A stretch of DNA of 64,000 nt, taken from the NCBI GenBank assembly GCA_027490755.1, contig JAIXXL010000027.1, forward strand, positions 1-64,000. The letters are read 5' to 3'. Below are positions 58,723 to 64,000 of this stretch, in pieces. The position numbers and the translations under genes are program-made. Each line of letters begins with the position of its first letter. Position 1 is the stretch's first letter. Source of the DNA: Betaproteobacteria bacterium. GTDB taxonomy: Bacteria; Pseudomonadota; Gammaproteobacteria; Burkholderiales; UBA3065. Below the pieces are notes generated by a model that searched no databases, was not told where the DNA came from, and saw nothing but the letters and a program-made list of their open reading frames with translations.

Positions 58723-59556
58723 ATGCCCCAGCCCGCACCACCCGCCATCCTCTGCTTCGCCGCCACCGACCCCAGCGGCGGCGCAGGTCTTGCCGCCGAC
58801 ATCCTGGCGATCTCGGCCATGGGCGGACACGCGCTGCCGGTGGTCACCGCCATCACCGTGCAGGACACGCTGGGCGTGGAGGACGTGCATCCGCTCGAGG
58901 CCGAGTGGGTCGCCGACCAGGCCCGCTGCGTGCTCGAAGACATGCCGGTGGCCGCCTTCAAGATCGGCGTCATGGGCAGCGTCGAGATCGTCGCCGCCAT
59001 CGCCGAGGTGGTCTCTGACTACCCCGACATCCCGCTCATCCTCGACCCGGTGCTGGCCTCGGAGGGCGGCGACGCGCTGGCCAACGAGCAGGTCATCATC
59101 GCCATGCGCGAGCTGCTGCTGCCGCAGACCACGGTGCTCACACCCAACGTGCTGGAGGCGAGGCGTCTGGCCAGCCACGACAGCGACGAAGAGGACCCGG
59201 ACCTGGACGAGTGCGCCGGGCGCCTGATCGGCATGGGTTGCGAGTTCGTGCTGATCACCGGCACGCATGAGTCCGGCCCGCAGGTGACCAACCGGCTCTA
59301 CGGCAGCGAGGGCCTGATCCAGGCCCTGCACTGGGACCGCCTGCAGGGCAGCTACCACGGCTCGGGTTGCACGCTGGCCGCGTCGCTGGCCGCCGCCATG
59401 TCGACCGGCGCCGAGCTGCAGCAGGCCAGCCAGGATGCCCAGGCCTTCACCTGGAACACCTTGGCCCATGCGTTCCGGCCGGGCATGGGGCAGTTCGTCC
59501 CCGACCGCATGTTCTGGGCACACGACCCGGAAGAGCCCGGCGACGGCGATGCCTGA
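58723..59556 (+). CDS. thiD: Hydroxymethylpyrimidine/phosphomethylpyrimidine kinase
   Basis: Phosphorylates HMP-P (made by ThiC) to HMP-PP (277 aa). [12 protein letters not shown] near the start and [13 protein letters not shown] with the catalytic Cys near residue 212 are conserved. An acidic stretch ([10 protein letters not shown]) in the middle is unusual but within a loop. No THI box was seen upstream. The stop lies inside the thiE start region (8-nt overlap). Confidence 0.95.
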   Translation: MPQPAPPAILCFAATDPSGGAGLAADILAISAMGGHALPVVTAITVQDTLGVEDVHPLEAEWVADQARCVLEDMPVAAFKIGVMGSVEIVAAIAEVVSDYPDIPLILDPVLASEGGDALANEQVIIAMRELLLPQTTVLTPNVLEARRLASHDSDEEDPDLDECAGRLIGMGCEFVLITGTHESGPQVTNRLYGSEGLIQALHWDRLQGSYHGSGCTLAASLAAAMSTGAELQQASQDAQAFTWNTLAHAFRPGMGQFVPDRMFWAHDPEEPGDGDA

Positions 59557-60223
59557 TGCGGTGTTGCCCGCCGGTCCGCAACCGTCCGGCCTTTATCTGG
59601 TCACGCCGGAGCGGCTCACCGGCATCCCGCTGCTGTCTGCCGTCGACGAGGCGCTGGCCGCCGGCGCGCTCTGGCTGCAGTACCGCGACAAGGGCGGCGA
59701 CGCCACGCTGCGGCGCGCCACCGCGGTCGCGCTGGCCAAGCTGTGCCGGCAGCACGGCGCGCAACTGCTGATCAACGACGACCTCGAACTGGCGCTGGGC
59801 ATCGACGGCGCCGGCCTGCACCTGGGCCGCGACGATGGCGATCTCGCCGCCGCCCGTGCGCGTCTGGGCGCCGACCGCATCCTCGGGGCCTCCTGCTACG
59901 GCGACCTGCAGCGTGCCCGCGATGCGCTGGCTGCGGGCGCCTCTTACGTGGCCTTCGGCGCCATGTACGCGTCCGCCAGCAAGCCGCAGGCGCCGGCCAT
60001 CGGCACCGGCGTGCTGGGCCAGGCGCGCAGCGCAGGGCTGGGCCCGCGCGTCGCCATCGGCGGCATCACGCTCGAACGTGCTGCGGATACACTGTCAGCC
60101 GGTGCTGACGCATTGGCCGTCATCGGCGATGTGTTCGACGCACCAGACATCGGGCAGCGGGTGCGCGAGTGGTGCGCCCTGCTCGACAGCCTCCAGGATC
60201 ACCCCGACAAGAACACGACATGA
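59549..60223 (+). CDS. thiE: Thiamine-phosphate synthase
   Basis: Joins HMP-PP with the thiazole phosphate (224 aa). [35 protein letters not shown] and VAIGGIT form the TIM-barrel active site. It overlaps thiD by 8 nt and hemL by 4 nt. Confidence 0.95.
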   Translation: MPDAVLPAGPQPSGLYLVTPERLTGIPLLSAVDEALAAGALWLQYRDKGGDATLRRATAVALAKLCRQHGAQLLINDDLELALGIDGAGLHLGRDDGDLAAARARLGADRILGASCYGDLQRARDALAAGASYVAFGAMYASASKPQAPAIGTGVLGQARSAGLGPRVAIGGITLERAADTLSAGADALAVIGDVFDAPDIGQRVREWCALLDSLQDHPDKNTT

Positions 60224-61500
60224 GCCGCAACGACACCCTCTTCGCCCGCTCCCAGACCCACATCCCCGGTGGCGTCAACTCGCCCGTCCGCGCCTTCCGC
60301 TCGGTCGGTGGCACGCCCCGCTTCTTCGAGCGCGGCGTCGGCGCCCACGTCTGGGACGCCGACGGCAAGCGCTACATCGACTACATCGGCTCGTGGGGCC
60401 CGCTGATCCTCGGCCACGCCCACCCCGACATCGTCGAGGCGGTCTGCGCCACCGCGCGCAGCGGCATGAGCTACGGCGCGCCCACCGAGCGCGAGGCCGA
60501 GATGGCCGAGACGCTGTGCCGGCTGGTTCCCAGCCTGGAGATGGTGCGCCTGACCAGCAGCGGCACCGAGGCGACCATGAGCACCGTGCGCCTGGCGCGC
60601 GGCTTTACCGGCCGCAACCGCATCGTCAAGTTCGAGGGCTGCTACCACGGCCACAGCGACAGCCTGCTGGTCAAGGCCGGCTCCGGCATGCTCACCTTCG
60701 GCCACCCCGACTCTGCTGGCGTGCCGGCCGAGCTCGCCGCGCACACGCTGGTGCTGCAGTACAACGACATCGAGGGTGTGAAGCGGGTCTTCGCCGAGAT
60801 GGGCGACACCATCGCCGCCATCATCGTCGAGCCGGTGGTCGGCAACATGAACCTGGTCGCACCAGAGCCCGGCTTCCTCGAGACGCTGCGCGAGGTCTGC
60901 ACCAAGCACGGCTCGGTCCTCATCTTCGACGAGGTGATGACCGGCTTCCGCGTCGCCCTCGGCGGCGCGCAGGCGCTGTATGGCGTCAAGCCCGACCTCA
61001 GCACCTTCGGCAAGGTGGTCGGCGGCGGCATGCCGCTGGCGGTGTTCGGCGGCCGCGCCGACATCATGAAGCACCTCGCCCCGCTCGGCCCGGTCTATCA
61101 GGCCGGCACGCTCAGTGGCAATCCGGTGGCGGTGGCCGCCGGTCTGGCGCAGCTCAAGCACCTGGAGAAGCCCGGCTTCCACGCCGCGCTCACGGCCACC
61201 ACCCGCGCCCTGGTCGACGGCGTGGTCGCAGCCGCCAAGGGCGCCGGCATCACCTTCAGCGGGCAATCGGTGGGCGGCATGTTCGGCTTCTACTTCAGCG
61301 CCGCCATCCCGAAGAGCTACCCGGAGGTGATGTCTGCCGACCGCGAGCGCTTCAACCGCTTCTTCCACCACATGCTGGACGCCGGCATCTACTTGGCGCC
61401 CAGCGCGTTCGAGGCCGGCTTTGTGTCGGCCGCACACACCGAGCAGGACGTCGCCGAGACCGTGGCGGCCGCGCGCAAGGCCTTCGCCACGCTGGCCTGA
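60220..61500 (+). CDS. hemL: Glutamate-1-semialdehyde 2,1-aminomutase
   Basis: PLP enzyme of tetrapyrrole synthesis (426 aa), making 5-aminolevulinate. [11 protein letters not shown] at the start, [15 protein letters not shown] and the PLP Lys in [12 protein letters not shown] are canonical. The start overlaps the thiE stop by 4 nt (ATGA). Confidence 0.96.
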   Translation: MSRNDTLFARSQTHIPGGVNSPVRAFRSVGGTPRFFERGVGAHVWDADGKRYIDYIGSWGPLILGHAHPDIVEAVCATARSGMSYGAPTEREAEMAETLCRLVPSLEMVRLTSSGTEATMSTVRLARGFTGRNRIVKFEGCYHGHSDSLLVKAGSGMLTFGHPDSAGVPAELAAHTLVLQYNDIEGVKRVFAEMGDTIAAIIVEPVVGNMNLVAPEPGFLETLREVCTKHGSVLIFDEVMTGFRVALGGAQALYGVKPDLSTFGKVVGGGMPLAVFGGRADIMKHLAPLGPVYQAGTLSGNPVAVAAGLAQLKHLEKPGFHAALTATTRALVDGVVAAAKGAGITFSGQSVGGMFGFYFSAAIPKSYPEVMSADRERFNRFFHHMLDAGIYLAPSAFEAGFVSAAHTEQDVAETVAAARKAFATLA

Positions 61501-61583
61501 GGCGGCGCACCGAACCAGCGCCGCCGCGCAGCGTCCAAGGCCGGTCACCCGAAACCGGCCGCTGGCCGCACAAGGAGCATCCC

Positions 61584-62144
61584 ATGCGCATGATCGCCCC
61601 GCTGCTGTTGGCGACGCTGGCCGCCGTGCCGGCCCACGCCGACACCTACACCATCGACGCGAAGCACACCTTCCCCAGCTTCGAGCTGAGCCACCTGGGC
61701 TTCTCGACCCAGCGCGGCCGCTTCAACGAGACCAAGGGCACCCTCTCGTTCGACAAGGCCAACCAGACCCTCACCGCCGACATCCGCATCAAGGCGGCAA
61801 GCGTCGATACCGGCCTCGACAAGCTCGAGGAGCACCTGCGCGGGCCCGACTTTTTCAACGCCGAGGCGTTTCCCGAGATCACCTTCAAGGGCACCTCGGC
61901 CAAGTTCGACGGCGAGCGCCCGGTGGTGCTTGGTGGCGAATTCACCCTGCTCGGCGTCACCCGCCCGCTCAACCTGACGCTGAACAACTTCCGCTGCGGC
62001 ATGCACCCGCGGCTGCAGAAAGAGGTCTGCGGCGCCGACGCCAGCGCCACCATCAAGCGCTCGGATTTCGGCATGAAATATGCCCTGCCGGCGGTCGGCG
62101 ACAGCGTGCAGCTGCTGATCCAGGTCGAGGCGGTCAAGGACTGA
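61584..62144 (+). CDS. YceI family periplasmic protein
   Basis: A 186-aa lipocalin-like protein that probably binds an isoprenoid or other lipid. A Sec signal ([13 protein letters not shown]) is followed by [18 protein letters not shown] and [11 protein letters not shown], which are characteristic. AAGGAG lies 6 nt before the ATG at 61584. The Cys pair (RCGMHP...EVCGAD) may form a disulfide. Confidence 0.93.
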   Translation: MRMIAPLLLATLAAVPAHADTYTIDAKHTFPSFELSHLGFSTQRGRFNETKGTLSFDKANQTLTADIRIKAASVDTGLDKLEEHLRGPDFFNAEAFPEITFKGTSAKFDGERPVVLGGEFTLLGVTRPLNLTLNNFRCGMHPRLQKEVCGADASATIKRSDFGMKYALPAVGDSVQLLIQVEAVKD

Positions 62145-62235
62145 CCGGGCGGCCACCCCGAAGGTGGCTGACAGTGCGGCGGCTGGCCTTATACTTCGCG
62201 GCTTTTCCGGCGCGTGCCGGTGCGTGGAGACGCCG

Positions 62236-62727
62236 ATGAGCAAGCCTCTGGTGGGTGTGGTGATGGGCAGCGACAGCGACTGGCCGGTGATGCAGCATGC
62301 CGTCGAGCAGCTCAAGGCCTTTGGCGTGCCCCACGAAGCCGAGGTGGTGTCGGCCCACCGCACGCCCGACCGCATGTTCGAATACGCCGCCAGCGCGGCC
62401 GAACGCGGGCTGGTCTGCATCATCGCCGGCGCCGGTGGCGCCGCCCACCTGCCGGGCATGATCGCCTCCAAGACCACCTTGCCGGTGCTCGGCGTGCCGG
62501 TCACCAGCAAGGCGCTGGGCGGCCTCGACTCGCTCCTTTCCATCGCGCAGATGCCCAAGGGCGTGCCGGTCGCCACGTTTGCCGTGGGCGAGGCTGGTGC
62601 TGCCAACGCAGGCCTGTTCGCGGTGGCGCTGCTGGCGCGCACCGACCCGGCGCTGGCACAGCAGCTGGCCGACTTCCGCCGCCAGCAGACCGCCAAGGTC
62701 GAGGCGATGAAGCTGCCCGGCGCATGA
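62236..62727 (+). CDS. purE: N5-carboxyaminoimidazole ribonucleotide mutase
   Basis: Purine synthesis (163 aa, class I PurE). [19 protein letters not shown] and [13 protein letters not shown] are the signature loops. It ends in a 4-nt overlap with purK. Confidence 0.97.
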   Translation: MSKPLVGVVMGSDSDWPVMQHAVEQLKAFGVPHEAEVVSAHRTPDRMFEYAASAAERGLVCIIAGAGGAAHLPGMIASKTTLPVLGVPVTSKALGGLDSLLSIAQMPKGVPVATFAVGEAGAANAGLFAVALLARTDPALAQQLADFRRQQTAKVEAMKLPGA

Positions 62728-63875
62728 AAATGTCTTTGCCCATCCTGCCCGGCGCCATGCTGGGCGTGCTCGGCGGCGGCCAGCTCGGGCGCATGTTCGT
62801 GCACGCCGCGCAGGCGATGGGCTACCGCGTCACCGTGCTCGACCCGGACTCGCACGCGCCGGCCGGTGCTGCCGCCGACCGCCACCTCTGCGCCGCCTAC
62901 GACGACCCTGCTGCACTGGACGACCTGGCCGCCACCTGCGCAGCCGTCACCACCGAGTTCGAGAACGTGCCGGCGGCGGCCATGCAGCGCCTGGCCGAAC
63001 GTGTCCGCGTGACGCCCTCGGCAGACGCCGTGGCCATCGCGCAGGACCGCATCCTCGAGAAGAACTTCATCCGCGACGCCGGCCTGGGCGTGGTGCCCTT
63101 CGCCGTCTTCGGCGACGCCGCCGACATCACCGCAGAAGCCTGTTCCGGCTGCCTACCGGGCATCCTCAAGACGGCGCGGCTGGGTTATGACGGCAAGGGC
63201 CAGGTGCGGGTGCAGACGCTGGACGAGGTGCGCGCCGCCTTCGACGGGCTCAAGGGCGTGCCGTGCGTCCTGGAAAAACGCGTCGACCTCGCCTGCGAGG
63301 TGTCGGTGGTGCTTGCACGCACCGACGACGGCACCACGCGCTGCTTCCCGGTCGGCGAGAACCAGCATAAGGGCGGCATCCTCGACCTCACCATCGTGCC
63401 GGCGCGCGTGAGCCCCGCCATCGCCGCCACCGCGGTCGACATGGCCACCCGCCTGGCCGCGGCGCTAGGTTATGTCGGCACGCTCGGCGTCGAGATGTTC
63501 GTGCTCGGCGACGGCTCGGTGCTGGTCAACGAGATCGCACCGCGCCCGCACAACAGCGGCCACTACACCCAGGACGCCACCGTCTGCAGCCAGTTCGACC
63601 AGCAGGTACGCGCCATGTGCGGCCTGCCACTGGGCGACCCCGGCCTGATGAGCCCGGTCGCCATGCTCAACGTGATGGGCGACATGTGGGCCGCCGGTAC
63701 GCCCGACTGGGCCGCGGTGATGGCCCACGACGGCGCCCGCCTGCACCTTTACGGCAAGCGCGAGGCACGGCCGGGCCGCAAGATGGGCCACGTCAACGTG
63801 CTGTCCGGCGACGCCGGGCGTGCCGTCGCGGCGGCCGAATCGCTGCGCCGCGCGCTCGAGGGCCAGACCGGCTGA
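62724..63875 (+). CDS. purK: 5-(carboxyamino)imidazole ribonucleotide synthase
   Basis: ATP-grasp enzyme (383 aa) forming N5-CAIR for Pur[28 protein letters not shown] and [14 protein letters not shown] are present. The ATG at 62724 overlaps purE; another ATG six bases later is possible. Confidence 0.96.
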   Translation: MKMSLPILPGAMLGVLGGGQLGRMFVHAAQAMGYRVTVLDPDSHAPAGAAADRHLCAAYDDPAALDDLAATCAAVTTEFENVPAAAMQRLAERVRVTPSADAVAIAQDRILEKNFIRDAGLGVVPFAVFGDAADITAEACSGCLPGILKTARLGYDGKGQVRVQTLDEVRAAFDGLKGVPCVLEKRVDLACEVSVVLARTDDGTTRCFPVGENQHKGGILDLTIVPARVSPAIAATAVDMATRLAAALGYVGTLGVEMFVLGDGSVLVNEIAPRPHNSGHYTQDATVCSQFDQQVRAMCGLPLGDPGLMSPVAMLNVMGDMWAAGTPDWAAVMAHDGARLHLYGKREARPGRKMGHVNVLSGDAGRAVAAAESLRRALEGQTG

Positions 63876-64000
63876 TGGACGGCCTCTGGGCCATCGCCCT
63901 CATCCTCGGCGCGCTGGAGGGCCTGACCGAGTTCCTGCCGGTCTCCTCCACCGGTCACCTGATCATCGCCGGCCACCTGCTGGGCTGGACCGACGAGACC
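63875..64000 (+). CDS. uppP: Undecaprenyl-diphosphatase UppP, cut off by the window end
   Basis: Only the first 42 codons are in the window. The [19 protein letters not shown] segment is the BacA/UppP signature, containing the catalytic Glu. The start overlaps the purK stop by one base (TGATG). The enzyme recycles undecaprenyl pyrophosphate at the inner membrane. Confidence 0.93.
   Translation, partial: MDGLWAIALILGALEGLTEFLPVSSTGHLIIAGHLLGWTDET

Overview
The window is 64 kb of GC-rich chromosome from a betaproteobacterium. Gene order and content (fdx-coaD-rsmD next to an M16 peptidase pair and ftsY; ftsEX-rpoH; a full aa3 oxidase cluster; bioBFHCD; slmA-argB; lptM-lysA back to back with cyaY) fit Rhodocyclales or a close relative. 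The genus cannot be fixed by eye. No rRNA or tRNA gene was seen. Almost everything outside 46.4-56.7 kb is dense core genome.

Layout. 0-3.5 kb: a GC-rich repeat array, then dnaE2, with a perfect LexA box over its presumed start codon. 3.5-5.5 kb: molybdopterin genes (mobB, moaD, moaE) and a YgjP-type metalloprotease. 5.5-11.5 kb: exoA, prlC, a gamma-carbonic-anhydrase-like gene, amt with a sigma-54/NtrC control region, an MBL hydrolase and a ferredoxin. 11.5-19 kb: coaD, rsmD, an M16 protease pair (one catalytic, one not), ftsY-ftsE-ftsX, and rpoH behind a perfect CIRCE (HrcA) operator. 19-28.2 kb: the cytochrome aa3 oxidase cluster (ctaC, ctaD, a 37-residue assembly peptide, ctaG, ctaE, surf1, a SCO-like protein, ctaB, ctaA, sco1), with a twin-TM DUF2909 gene on the opposite strand. 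28.3-33 kb: biotin operon bioB-F-H-C-D without bioA. 33-46.4 kb: comF (with an inserted repeat), trmL, gpsA, secB, grxC, a rhodanese, gpmI, envC, ctp, moeB, slmA, argB, pcm, and thiC behind a TPP riboswitch. 56.2-64 kb: a DUF4864 gene, lysA, lptM, cyaY, rubredoxin, thiD-thiE-hemL, yceI, purE-purK and the start of uppP.

The accessory part is 46.4-56.2 kb. It has visibly lower G+C: 47641-47700 is 31/60 G+C, against 48/60 at 37081-37140 in the core. Its main content is a compact minus-strand operon of eight exported or membrane proteins (53574 down to 46611), most joined by 4-nt ATGA overlaps. It is headed by a CsgG/FlgT-like three-domain protein and also carries an LPP20/FlgT-N-like protein, a Tat-type protein, a Sel1-like protein and several unrecognised ones. 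I think this is the best candidate in the window for an undescribed envelope system. Its upstream edge abuts an HNH endonuclease gene that has lost its N-terminal half and is frameshifted near its end. A BrnT/BrnA toxin-antitoxin pair follows, lying between two degenerate copies of the HNH gene's 3' end. Next is a RelE-type toxin fused in frame to its XRE antitoxin by a 13-bp tandem duplication that removed the toxin's stop codon. Last is a small secreted protein with a duplicated Cys motif behind a structured leader.

Regulation readable from the sequence: SOS (dnaE2), nitrogen limitation (amt), HrcA heat-shock control of the heat-shock sigma factor itself (rpoH), thiamine pyrophosphate (thiC), and likely autoregulated palindromic operators before both TA loci.
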